Positions 1-7,204 of a DNA stretch of 22,794 nucleotides are shown piece by piece; position 1 is the stretch's first letter, and every line of letters starts with the position of its first letter. The notes beneath the pieces were generated by a model. It saw nothing but the letters and a program-made list of their open reading frames with translations, did not search any database and had not been told where the DNA came from. Both the position numbers and the translations under genes were made by a program. The stretch is from an uncultured Christensenellaceae bacterium (GTDB lineage: Bacteria > Bacillota > Clostridia > Christensenellales > MGBC116941), in NCBI GenBank assembly GCA_910585035.1, contig CAJUEF010000022.1, forward strand, positions 5,291 through 28,084. Reading direction: 5' to 3'.

Positions 1-314
1 ATCTGCACCTTGAATTTTTCCACGTTGCTGTCTATCTGTTCTCTTGTAAGCATTTTACGCATATCCGTGCGTCCGCTTGGGTCGCCTATTGTTGTTGTGC
101 CTCCGCCAACAAGGGCTATTGGACGGTGTCCCGCCTTTTGAAGAATAGACATTGCCATAAGCTGTACAAAGTGTCCGACATGGAGACTGTCGGCAGTGGC
201 GTCAAAGCCTACATAAAAAGTAAGCTTTTTATTTGCCATTTCATCTTTTAGTTCAGGATGGGATACTTGTTTAATATATCCCCGCTGCTGTAATATATCA
301 AATGCGTTTTCCAT
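1..314 (-). CDS. tyrS: Tyrosyl-tRNA synthetase, N-terminal part (cut by window edge)
   Basis: Class I aminoacyl-tRNA synthetase that charges tRNA-Tyr in the cytoplasm. Only the first 104 codons are visible; the rest lies beyond the left edge. Reading the minus strand from the ATG at 314 gives MENAFDILQQRGYIKQVS, then the TyrRS core YVGFDATADSLHVGH, which holds the HIGH-type ATP-binding motif (HVGH), followed by LVGGGTTTIGDPSGRTDMR, a signature of bacterial TyrRS. The start is fixed by AGGAGA at 321-326, six bases upstream. It lies 45 bp downstream of the aminotransferase gene on the same strand with no hairpin between them, so the two may be co-transcribed. There is no room for a T-box leader in the gap and I see none upstream of the aminotransferase. 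Confidence 0.96.
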   Translation of the reverse strand, partial: MENAFDILQQRGYIKQVSHPELKDEMANKKLTFYVGFDATADSLHVGHFVQLMAMSILQKAGHRPIALVGGGTTTIGDPSGRTDMRKMLTREQIDSNVEKFKVQ

Positions 315-359
315 TTATTTTCTCCTAAATTATAATTTTATTTTGCAGGTAAAATATTT

Positions 360-1523
360 TTAATTAAATTCTTTTATAACCTTTGCAAGAGCTATAATTC
401 CTGTTTTTGCTTTCTCTTCGTTTACAAAGGAAAAGTTTAATCTAAAGGTGTTTTTTTTCGGATTTTCACTGTAAAAGGATATTCCAGGGACAAAAGCCAC
501 TTTGTTTTCAACAGCTTTTTTAAATACCTTTGTTGCATCGGTATTTTCAGAAAGAGTACACCACAGGAATAAACCGCCCTCGGGATGTGTATATGAAACA
601 TTATCAGGCATATGTTCACTTAGAAGCTTTAGCATATTATCCCGTCTTGCTTTATACAGACGGCACATATTTTCAATGTGAGGCTCATAGCCGCCGCTTT
701 TAAGAAACTCATATACCATTGCCTGATTTAAAATAGGGCAGTGCACTGTTGTTCCCTGAGCTCCTATAGTAAGCTTTTGGATAAGCTCTTGGGCGCCTAT
801 TGCCGCCGCAACCCTCAGCCCCGGAGAAATGGTTTTGGAAAAGCTTGTAAGGTAAACCACGCTGCCTGTTTTATTAAGGCTGAATATACTTGGCAGTTCA
901 CTGCCTTCATATCTTAGTTTGCCGTATGGGTCGTCTTCCACAACCAAGAGGTTGTATTTATCCGCTAAATCGCTGATAGCCTGTCTGCGTTTTAAGGAAG
1001 TGGTTATTCCCGTTGGATTTTGAAAGCTGGGAATTACATATAAAAACTTTGGGCTGTACTTTTTTATTTTAGCCTCTAAATCGGATATTATTATTCCTTC
1101 ACTGTCAGTTTCAACCGCCTTAATGCTTGGCTGATACATTTTAAAAGTTTGAAGGGCGCCTAAAAAAGTGGGATTTTCCACAAGTATACAATCGCCCTTA
1201 TTAAGCATTGCTTTTGATATAAGGTCAAGGGCCTGCTGGGCGCCCACTGTTATTTGTATCATATCTGTATTTACGTTATACATTGCTGCAAGTTCTTCTT
1301 TTAAAGGAGAGTATCCTTCCGTTTGACCGTATTGAAGCATAATTTGCGGACTGCTGTCCAGCAGCTTCTTTGAAATATCAGAAAGCTGTTTTGAGGGGAA
1401 AGCCTCACCTGCCGGATTTCCACCGCCAAAGGAGATTATTTCAGGGTCCTTTAACAGAGCGAATATGGCACGAATTGCCGAACCGCTCATATTTTCAAAT
1501 CTTTCTGCAAAAGAGAATTCCAT
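360..1523 (-). CDS. PLP-dependent aminotransferase, class I/II (2-aminoadipate/MocR-like branch)
   Basis: Fold-type I aminotransferase of 387 aa, full length for the family, expected in the cytoplasm. Visible features are the N-terminal substrate-lid segment ISFGGGNPAGEAFP (about residues 30-43), the cofactor-binding IPSFQNPTG (N169), VEDDPYGKLRY (D197/D198), the Schiff-base lysine K230 in TSFSKTISPGLR, and a late Arg in TFRLNFSF that should bind the substrate carboxylate. The sequence resembles the LysN/aromatic and 2-aminoadipate group, the enzyme half of MocR proteins, but has no GntR DNA-binding domain, so it is an enzyme and not a regulator. The substrate cannot be read from sequence; location just upstream of tyrS makes an aromatic amino acid possible (inference). 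AAAGGAAAG precedes the ATG. Confidence 0.92.
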   Translation of the reverse strand: MEFSFAERFENMSGSAIRAIFALLKDPEIISFGGGNPAGEAFPSKQLSDISKKLLDSSPQIMLQYGQTEGYSPLKEELAAMYNVNTDMIQITVGAQQALDLISKAMLNKGDCILVENPTFLGALQTFKMYQPSIKAVETDSEGIIISDLEAKIKKYSPKFLYVIPSFQNPTGITTSLKRRQAISDLADKYNLLVVEDDPYGKLRYEGSELPSIFSLNKTGSVVYLTSFSKTISPGLRVAAAIGAQELIQKLTIGAQGTTVHCPILNQAMVYEFLKSGGYEPHIENMCRLYKARRDNMLKLLSEHMPDNVSYTHPEGGLFLWCTLSENTDATKVFKKAVENKVAFVPGISFYSENPKKNTFRLNFSFVNEEKAKTGIIALAKVIKEFN

Positions 1524-1583
1524 AAGCTTTCCTTTCTCGCTTTATATTCCTATAATGCCTTTTTATGTTAGCTTTTATTATAC

Positions 1584-1624
1584 AAAAAACCCCACTGCAC
1601 GTCAACGCCGACGTGGCAGTGGGG
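1584..1624 (-). terminator. Intrinsic terminator downstream of mntP
   Basis: Long GC-rich inverted repeat: CCCCACTGCACGTC at 1590-1603 pairs with GACGTGGCAGTGGGG at 1610-1624 with a single bulged base and a 6-nt loop. On the minus strand it is followed by TTTTTT (1584-1589). It begins 15 bp after the mntP stop and separates mntP from the aminotransferase-tyrS unit. Confidence 0.93.
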
Positions 1625-1638
1625 AAATTAATATGGCT

Positions 1639-2187
1639 TTAAAAAAATAATATTTTAAAACCAATGAGCAATAAAATAATTCCTCCTGCTATTTCTGCTT
1701 TGTTGCCTATATATCCTGCTATGAATTTTCCAAGGCGAACGCCTATAAAAGAAAGAATACCTGTAACAAGAGCGATTATAGCGCATGAGGCAAATATATT
1801 GGTATCTAAAACAGCAAAAGATACTCCAACGGCTAGAGCGTCTATACTTGTTGCTACTGCAAGTGTAATAAAAGCTTTGTTGTTGTAGCACTTTAAGCAT
1901 GCTTCATCTTCGTCATGTAGTGCTTCATAAATCATTTTACCACCTAAAAATGCAAGTATAATAAATGCAATTACCTTGTCCCACATGCCTGTCATATCGG
2001 CAAATTTAATACTTGCAAAATACCCTATAAGAGGCATAATTCCCTGGAAAATACCAAAGTACATACCTGCTTTTATTGAATTAACGGTTTTGCGCCGTGA
2101 ATCGCAGCACATGCCTATGGTGACAGAAACGGCGAAAGCGTCCATTGCAAGCCCTATTGCTGTTAAAAAAATAGAAAAAAGGCTCAA
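1639..2187 (-). CDS. mntP: Manganese efflux pump MntP
   Basis: Inner-membrane Mn(II) exporter of the MntP (YebN) family, which limits manganese toxicity. I take the TTG at 2187 as start (182 aa), because AGGAGG at 2195-2200 sits seven bases upstream and the resulting N-terminus MSLFSIFLTAIGLAMDAF matches the family; an in-frame ATG at 2217 would add ten residues but places the SD inside the gene. The protein has the expected six hydrophobic segments in two repeats, each with the conserved acidic signature: AMDAFAVS (D16) and SIDALAVG (D116), the residues implicated in metal transport. Upstream on the minus strand there is a possible promoter (TTGTCC near 2298-2303 and TATAAT at 2277-2282, with a short 15-bp spacer). 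I looked for a yybP-ykoY manganese riboswitch and did not find one. Confidence 0.93.
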   Translation of the reverse strand: MSLFSIFLTAIGLAMDAFAVSVTIGMCCDSRRKTVNSIKAGMYFGIFQGIMPLIGYFASIKFADMTGMWDKVIAFIILAFLGGKMIYEALHDEDEACLKCYNNKAFITLAVATSIDALAVGVSFAVLDTNIFASCAIIALVTGILSFIGVRLGKFIAGYIGNKAEIAGGIILLLIGFKILFF

Positions 2188-2309
2188 CAAAAGCCCTCCT
2201 TTATTATCTGAATACATAGCATTTTACCATATATTACTTTAAAATAAAAGTATAGTATATTTAAGGTATGCTATGAATTATAGTATGAAATATATGGGGA
2301 CAATATCAC

Positions 2310-2342
2310 AAAAATGCTGCGGGAGTTTACCGCAGCATTTTT
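2310..2342 (-). terminator. Terminator of the DEAD-box helicase gene
   Basis: Perfect 13-bp stem: AAAAATGCTGCGG (2310-2322) pairs with CCGCAGCATTTTT (2330-2342) around a 7-nt loop. The minus strand ends in a T-run followed by GTGATATTG. It lies 22 bp beyond the helicase stop. The shape is nearly symmetrical and could also stop plus-strand transcripts. Confidence 0.88.
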
Positions 2343-2364
2343 ATTATTTAGCTATATAGCTAAG

Positions 2365-3900
2365 CTATTTCTTTTTTACTTTGGTTACGTGCCCTTTAAT
2401 TCTGGCTCCGTTCATTTTTTCAATTACCGTGTCGGCAAAAGCTTTTTGCACTTCAACGGTACTTTTGCTTTGTTCAATTTGTATTTTGCCTATATTCTCT
2501 CCGTCGATAGAACACATGGACGTGATAGAGCCAAGAATGTGCTTTGGCTCAATTCCGTCATTACTGCCTATGGAAAATTCTATCTTTTTCATTAGCTCTC
2601 TTGTTTCAGATTCGTCATTTTCGCTGACTGCTGCGCTTATAAGTGCACAGCATACATCTTCAATGGTGTATTTTCCTATTGTAAGCTCGTCGATAAGTTC
2701 AATATATTTTTTGCCATGTTTGTTTTTGAGTTCTTTTTCTACCTTATATAAAAGGCTGTGAAGTCTGGCTTTTTCCACCATTTCTCCACTAGGCGCTTTT
2801 TTGTAATTCAAACGTGATTTAGTGTCCCTTGCAATGGAGCGCAGTTGGTCAGCTTCTTTTCTGCCGCATACAAAACTTATCGCTGTGCCGTCTTTTCCTG
2901 CACGGCCCGTTCTGCCGATACGGTGAACATAATATTCGCTATCTGTTGGAATATCGTAATTAAACACAATGTCTATGTCTTCTACATCAATTCCTCTTGC
3001 AGCCACATCCGTTGCTATTAAAATATCCGTAGTACCGTTTTTAAAGGAACGCATAACATTGGTGCGGACTATTTGGCGCATATCTCCGTGGATACCAAGG
3101 GCAAGATAGCCCCTTGTGCTAAGCTCTCCCGCAAGCTGGTCAACCATACGTTTTGTATTGCAAAATACTATTGAACGCTTTGGGTTTAATTCTTCAATTA
3201 AGGTGCAAAGGGTATCCAGCTTTTTGCCTGAAGTAACGTCATAATAGCTTTGGGTAATTTTTGGAACCGTGAGCTGCTTCGGTCCTGTTTTAATAGTAAC
3301 GGGATCATTTAAATATTTATTTACTATCTGCATAATAGGCCTTGGCATGGTTGCGGAAAACAGAACAGTCTGTCTTTTTTCAGGCACATAGGTGATGATT
3401 TCTTCTATATCGTCACGAAAGCCCATGTTGAGCATTTCATCTGCTTCATCCAGCACTAACATTTTAAGCTTTCCAAGCTTTAGAGTTTTTCTGGATATGT
3501 GGTCAAGAATTCTGCCTGGAGTGCCTATTATCATATGAGCGCCTTGACGAAGCAGCTTTACTTGCCTGTCAATGGACTGCCCTCCGTAAATAGCAACGCA
3601 TTTAACGCCGTCTAAATACTTTGCAAACTTTTTAACCTCATCACATGCCTGCAGTGCAAGCTCTCTTGTTGGGCACAGAACGAGGATCTGAGTGTTTTTG
3701 TTGACAGGGTTAATGCGGCTTATAGCAGGTATGGAAAAGGCCGCCGTTTTACCGGTTCCCGTTTGAGACTGGCCAATAACGTCTTTTCCTTCCATTATTA
3801 AAGGAATTGCGTTTATTTGTATAGGAGTAGGCTCTTCATATCCTATATCATCCAGCCCCTGTAAAATTTTTTCTTCAATGTTTAAGTCGTCAAATTTCAT
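2365..3900 (-). CDS. cshA: DEAD-box ATP-dependent RNA helicase with DbpA-type RNA-binding C-terminus
   Basis: RNA helicase of 511 aa acting in ribosome assembly, RNA turnover or cold adaptation. Domain 1: Q-motif region (F3 to Q28), Walker A SQTGTGKTA (45-53), PTREL (77-81), GTPGR (126-130), DEAD (151-154), SAT (182-184). Domain 2: ATDVAARGID (296-305) and HRIGRTGR (326-333). The C-terminal ~75 residues (IGSNDGIEPKHILGSI onward) resemble the DbpA/CsdA RNA-binding RRM-like domain, as in Firmicute CshA/DeaD proteins; the linker at about 360-430 matches that group too. The choice between the symbols cshA, deaD and dbpA is uncertain. GGAGAA (about 3904-3909) precedes the ATG. A terminator-like hairpin lies 63 bp upstream of the start (see 3963-3988). 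Confidence 0.93.
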   Translation of the reverse strand: MKFDDLNIEEKILQGLDDIGYEEPTPIQINAIPLIMEGKDVIGQSQTGTGKTAAFSIPAISRINPVNKNTQILVLCPTRELALQACDEVKKFAKYLDGVKCVAIYGGQSIDRQVKLLRQGAHMIIGTPGRILDHISRKTLKLGKLKMLVLDEADEMLNMGFRDDIEEIITYVPEKRQTVLFSATMPRPIMQIVNKYLNDPVTIKTGPKQLTVPKITQSYYDVTSGKKLDTLCTLIEELNPKRSIVFCNTKRMVDQLAGELSTRGYLALGIHGDMRQIVRTNVMRSFKNGTTDILIATDVAARGIDVEDIDIVFNYDIPTDSEYYVHRIGRTGRAGKDGTAISFVCGRKEADQLRSIARDTKSRLNYKKAPSGEMVEKARLHSLLYKVEKELKNKHGKKYIELIDELTIGKYTIEDVCCALISAAVSENDESETRELMKKIEFSIGSNDGIEPKHILGSITSMCSIDGENIGKIQIEQSKSTVEVQKAFADTVIEKMNGARIKGHVTKVKKK

Positions 3901-3962
3901 GTTTTCTCCATTCTAATTTCAGTTTGAACGAAGACTTCTGATTAAAAGGTATTTATATCATT

Positions 3963-3988
3963 AAAAATTCCCTGCAAAAAGCAGGGAA
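3963..3988 (-). terminator. Intrinsic-terminator hairpin between cls and the helicase gene
   Basis: TTCCCTGC (3968-3975) pairs perfectly with GCAGGGAA (3981-3988) across a 5-nt loop, and the minus strand continues with TTTTT (3963-3967). It lies about 180 bp after the cls stop but only 63 bp before the helicase ATG. It could therefore end the cls transcript, or act as an attenuator in the helicase leader. Confidence 0.8.
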
Positions 3989-4080
3989 CATATAAACTAA
4001 ATTTTAAGCTGATTTAATTTATTCCAGCATATCCCAATTTCCAGCCTTCGTTTTTGTGTAAGTGATACTTTATATATAAT

Positions 4081-4114
4081 AACATTTTTGCTTCGGAAAC
4101 ACAAATGTTTTTTT
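4081..4114 (+). terminator. Weak hairpin plus T-run on the plus strand, no gene in front of it
   Basis: AACATTT (4081-4087) pairs with AAATGTT (4103-4109), with a short inner TG/CA extension, then seven T residues (4108-4114). The T-run is on the plus strand, whereas the flanking genes are both on the minus strand. Read on the minus strand the hairpin is followed only by ATTATATAT, a poor tract for a cls terminator. Confidence 0.4.
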
Positions 4115-4164
4115 ACTGCTATGCATCAAAGGTTTAATAACTCAATTCATTAAGTTTTGTATAT

Positions 4165-5688
4165 TTACATAAGTGGTGCAAAAATGCGCAGCACTGCTCT
4201 GGTAAGACGTTTTATAATACCTGTACGTTCAATATCATCTTTGGTAATCTGACGACAGAGCTTAAAGGATGCTTCCATATCCTTTTTAACGTCGAGAGAT
4301 ACGGGATTTTTATAAAATATAGCCGCACATTCAAAATGCAAATAAAGGCTGCGGTAATCCATATTCACCGTTCCGACAACGGCTACATCGTCATCAGTAA
4401 CCATATTTTTTGCGTGAAGAAAGCCAGGTGTGTATTCATATATTTTAACTCCGGAATTGATTAATGCTTTATAATATGACTGGGTAACATAGAACACAGT
4501 TTTTTTATCTGGCACCCCGGGCGTCATGATACGCACATCTACACCGCTGCGGGCAGCTGTTTGCAGCGCACCTATCATACGACTGTCTATTATTAGGTAT
4601 GGAGTTGAAATATATACATATTTTTTTGCTCTGGTAATTAAGTTAATGTAAGTATCTTCGCTTATATTTATGGCATCCAGTGGGTTATCTCCAAAACATT
4701 GAATATATCCATGACCTTTAATGTCGTTTTCGGCTTTGTATCTTTTAAAGTCCACATGTGTTTTGGACGCGAAGCACCATAGCTGGAAAAACATAATGGT
4801 AAATTCAAACACCACGTCTCCTTCTATTTTTACTGCGGTATCTTTCCAGTAGCCAAAAGGATGAGTTTGGTTTATATATTCGTCCGCAAGGTTAATTCCG
4901 CCGGTAAAGGCTACTTTGCCATCTATAACGGTTATTTTTCTGTGGTCTCTGTAATTCATCAGGGTGTACATTCGGGCTCTGAGTTTATTAAATTTAACAG
5001 CTTTAATTCCCAGCCCTTGAAGCTGAAGGTAATATTTATTTGGCACCTTTGCAACACTGCCGGCATCATCATACATAAAATATACTTCAACGCCTGATTT
5101 AATTTTTTGTACAAGTATTTCCAAAATAGTGTCCCACATTTTTCCTGGTTCTATTATGAAATATTCCATACATATAAATTTTTCCGCAGATTTAAGCGCA
5201 TCAATAAAGTGAGGTAAAAATTCTTCTCCACAGGAATAATATTCTGCTTTACAATTTTTATAAAGACCGGCCTTGGTCATATTTTTAAGATACTTTGGAA
5301 CACGTTTTAAAGAATTATCCATGGTTGCCAGTTCGTTGCACTCATCATCGCCTTTATCAAGGAGATAGGAAGTTTTTTCATATATGGTGTGTAAATCACG
5401 GAGTGCCCGCCAATCGGTGCTTCGTTTACCCCAAAGAAGGTAAAACAGTCCGCCTAAAAGTGGAAACAGCATGATTACTACAGACCATATAAGCTTATAT
5501 TCTATGGCCTGGTCGCTGGAAAACATATAAACAACGAAACAAATGCTTATTAGATAAAATATGATATACACATAAATAGACGCATTTGATAGCCAAAGCA
5601 ATATTGTTATTGTCAAAATAACCTGAAGTGCAATTAATATGCCTGTTGTAAATGCTCGTGAAAAAAGTATTTTTAGCAGCTTTCCCAT
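4165..5688 (-). CDS. cls: Cardiolipin synthase, phospholipase D type
   Basis: Membrane enzyme of 507 aa that condenses two phosphatidylglycerol molecules into cardiolipin plus glycerol. The N-terminus has hydrophobic segments at about 13-35, 37-56 and 66-86, the last forming a PLDc_N domain ending PLLGGLFYLLWGK. Two HKD motifs make up the active site: H249-R-K251-x4-D256 with GGINLADEY after it, and H425-A-K427-x4-D432 with GTVNMDYRSLYLHFE after it. Length and order match bacterial Cls of Firmicutes. AGGAGC lies shortly upstream of the ATG and a good sigma-A promoter is at 5720-5748. It stands as its own transcript, divergent from sfsA. Confidence 0.95.
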   Translation of the reverse strand: MGKLLKILFSRAFTTGILIALQVILTITILLWLSNASIYVYIIFYLISICFVVYMFSSDQAIEYKLIWSVVIMLFPLLGGLFYLLWGKRSTDWRALRDLHTIYEKTSYLLDKGDDECNELATMDNSLKRVPKYLKNMTKAGLYKNCKAEYYSCGEEFLPHFIDALKSAEKFICMEYFIIEPGKMWDTILEILVQKIKSGVEVYFMYDDAGSVAKVPNKYYLQLQGLGIKAVKFNKLRARMYTLMNYRDHRKITVIDGKVAFTGGINLADEYINQTHPFGYWKDTAVKIEGDVVFEFTIMFFQLWCFASKTHVDFKRYKAENDIKGHGYIQCFGDNPLDAINISEDTYINLITRAKKYVYISTPYLIIDSRMIGALQTAARSGVDVRIMTPGVPDKKTVFYVTQSYYKALINSGVKIYEYTPGFLHAKNMVTDDDVAVVGTVNMDYRSLYLHFECAAIFYKNPVSLDVKKDMEASFKLCRQITKDDIERTGIIKRLTRAVLRIFAPLM

Positions 5689-5719
5689 AAAGTCGCTCCT
5701 GGAAAAAATTTATGGTACA

Positions 5720-5748
5720 ATTATAGCGCAAGATAATTTATAATTCAA
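5720..5748 (-). promoter_or_regulatory. Sigma-A promoter of cls
   Basis: On the minus strand: TTGAAT (5743-5748), 17-bp spacer, TATAAT (5720-5725), placing the start site about 25 bases before the cls ATG. The same AT-rich block holds a plus-strand TATAAT (5739-5744) with a poor -35 (TACAAT, 5716-5721) that may serve sfsA, so the two divergent promoters would overlap. Confidence 0.75.
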
Positions 5749-5776
5749 GAAAAGAAGCATTTAGCGGAGGTTTGTG

Positions 5777-6442
5777 TTGATTTATGAAAATATAAAAAGA
5801 GGTTATTTTATAGACAGACCCAATAGGTTTATAGCTCATATAGATATTGATGGGAAGAAAGAAGTATGCCATGTTAAAAATACGGGCAGAATGGGCGAAT
5901 TGCTCATATCTGGAATACCTGTATATGTTCAGGAAAGCAGCAATAAAAAACGCAAGACTAAATTTAGCCTTATTAGTTTTGACACTAAAAGAGGAATTAT
6001 AAATGTAGATTCCCAAGTGCCAAATAAATTGTTTTATGAATCAAATCCTCTTGAATTTGACGTTGTTTTGCCTGAAAAGCAATATATGGACAGCAGGTTT
6101 GATTTTTATATTGAAAAAGACAGCAAAAGCGGTTTTTGCGAAATTAAGGGAGTAACTCTTTTGGGAGATGATGGAATAGCATACTTTCCGGATGCGCCTA
6201 CAAAAAGAGGAATAAAGCATATAAATCATCTTATTGAACTTAAAAGAGAGGGCAGGCTCGCCTATTTGGTATTTATAGTTAAAATCCCGAAAGTGAAAAC
6301 ATTTTCGCCAAACCCTAAAGACCATGAATTTGTAAGCGCACTGATAACAGCAAGAAATGCAGGGGTTGAAATTTGCGCCTATGTTTGCACAGTAACAAAG
6401 GACAGCATTTTTATTAATGAAAAAATTGATGTAGTTATATAA
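5777..6442 (+). CDS. sfsA: SfsA family DNA/RNA nuclease (sugar fermentation stimulation protein)
   Basis: Member of the SfsA family, first named for a maltose-fermentation effect in E. coli and later linked to nuclease activity. Visible signatures are KNTGRMGELL (about residues 34-43), the PD-(D/E)xK-like core FDFYIE followed by GFCEIKGVTL (E122, K124), PDAPTKRGIKHINHLIEL, and the C-terminal NAGVEICAYVC region. At 221 aa it is close to the usual size of about 230. I start at TTG 5777, six bases after GGAGG (5766-5770); the GTG three bases earlier (5774) is the alternative but its spacing is short. It is a single gene between cls (divergent) and cheW (own promoter). Confidence 0.92.
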   Translation: MIYENIKRGYFIDRPNRFIAHIDIDGKKEVCHVKNTGRMGELLISGIPVYVQESSNKKRKTKFSLISFDTKRGIINVDSQVPNKLFYESNPLEFDVVLPEKQYMDSRFDFYIEKDSKSGFCEIKGVTLLGDDGIAYFPDAPTKRGIKHINHLIELKREGRLAYLVFIVKIPKVKTFSPNPKDHEFVSALITARNAGVEICAYVCTVTKDSIFINEKIDVVI

Positions 6443-6447
6443 AACCA

Positions 6448-6476
6448 TTGAAAATTTTTGCTTTTACATGTATAAT
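6448..6476 (+). promoter_or_regulatory. Sigma-A promoter of cheW
   Basis: TTGAAA (6448-6453), exactly 17 bp, TATAAT (6471-6476). It starts five bases after the sfsA stop, so cheW has its own near-consensus vegetative promoter and no sign of a SigD-type flagellar promoter. Confidence 0.85.
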
Positions 6477-6508
6477 TACAATATAAAATAAAGAGGGGAT
6501 ATATTAAA

Positions 6509-7018
6509 ATGGATGAAGAAAAAGTAACCACCAGTTTGGATGAATATGATAATGCAGAACCAGTAGATTTAGATGATATTTCAAATAAATACCTTACCTT
6601 TGAACTCAGCGCTTTAATAAATACCTCAAAGCTGTTTGGAATTGCAATGAAGAATGTCATTGAAATTGTAAACATGCAGTATGCATCTGAGGTGCCTTAT
6701 GCTCCAAGCTATGTTAAAGGTATGATAAACTTAAGGGGAAGTATTGTTCCTCTTGTGGATATTAACGAGAGATTTGGGTTTGAAGAAACGGAATACAATG
6801 AAAAAACCTGTATTATTGTTGTGGAGATAAATGAAAACCAAATTGGTCTTATTGTTAATATGGTACATGACGTTGTAAATATAAGGCAAATATCTCCGCT
6901 TCCTAAAGAAGTGGACAAAATAAGCAATAAATATGTTTCAGGGGTATCTGAGCTGGAGGATGGCAGGGTTGTTCTTATTATGGATACAGACCTTGTTATT
7001 GGAATGGATATTATTTAA
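6509..7018 (+). CDS. cheW: CheW-like chemotaxis coupling protein (lone gene)
   Basis: Single CheW domain of 169 aa. CheW bridges chemoreceptors and the kinase CheA at the membrane. Residues 1-26 form an acidic lead-in (rich in D and E) before the domain starts at KYLTFEL. The best signature is GMINLRGSIVPLVDI (71-85), followed by IIVVEINENQIGLIVNMV and the C-terminal SGVSELEDGRVVLIMDTDLVI. The first strand-turn segment, SALINTSKLFGIAMKNVIEIV, carries about five more residues than the usual short turn before the FGI strand. AGAGGGG (6492-6498) lies ten bases before the ATG. No cheA, mcp, cheY or flagellar gene is in the window, and a terminator follows at once, so it is transcribed alone. Confidence 0.9.
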   Translation: MDEEKVTTSLDEYDNAEPVDLDDISNKYLTFELSALINTSKLFGIAMKNVIEIVNMQYASEVPYAPSYVKGMINLRGSIVPLVDINERFGFEETEYNEKTCIIVVEINENQIGLIVNMVHDVVNIRQISPLPKEVDKISNKYVSGVSELEDGRVVLIMDTDLVIGMDII

Positions 7019-7034
7019 TGCTGTTATTATAATT

Positions 7035-7060
7035 AAGCGCAGGTTATCTGCGCTTTTTTG
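7035..7060 (+). terminator. Intrinsic terminator of cheW
   Basis: AAGCGCAG (7035-7042) pairs with CTGCGCTT (7048-7055) around a 5-nt loop, followed by TTTTG on the plus strand, 17 bp after the cheW stop. Confidence 0.92.
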
Positions 7061-7108
7061 TTTAACTAAAAATGAGTTCTTATATTATTGGTTTGGTGCT
7101 GCGATTAT

Positions 7109-7131
7109 TAAGTAAGCATCACTTTTACTTA
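7109..7131 (+). repeat. 7-bp inverted repeat upstream of the metY promoter
   Basis: TAAGTAA (7109-7115) and TTACTTA (7125-7131) form a perfect inverted repeat with a 9-bp spacer, ending 15 bp before the TTGACA box of metY. It is AT-rich and too weak for a terminator, so an operator is the more natural reading (inference). Confidence 0.4.
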
Positions 7132-7145
7132 GTATATACTTTTTA

Positions 7146-7174
7146 TTGACACCTATTTTTGTATATGATACCGT
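7146..7174 (+). promoter_or_regulatory. Probable metY promoter
   Basis: Consensus -35 TTGACA (7146-7151), 17 bp, then a poor -10 TACCGT (7169-7174) helped by an extended TG at 7166-7167. A strong -35 with a weak -10 next to an inverted repeat fits a regulated promoter. No SAM riboswitch or T-box lies between this and the start codon. Confidence 0.45.
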
Positions 7175-7204
7175 AAATTTATAAAGTCTATTGGAGGTAA
7201 AACA

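Noticed and set aside
2188..2309. Possible manganese riboswitch (yybP-ykoY) before mntP
   Set aside because: I looked for the conserved paired region and internal-loop sequences and found only AT-rich sequence with ATACTATA-like repeats.
6041..6448. A 135-codon open frame antisense to sfsA
   Set aside because: Entirely inside sfsA, no ribosome site, low-complexity content.
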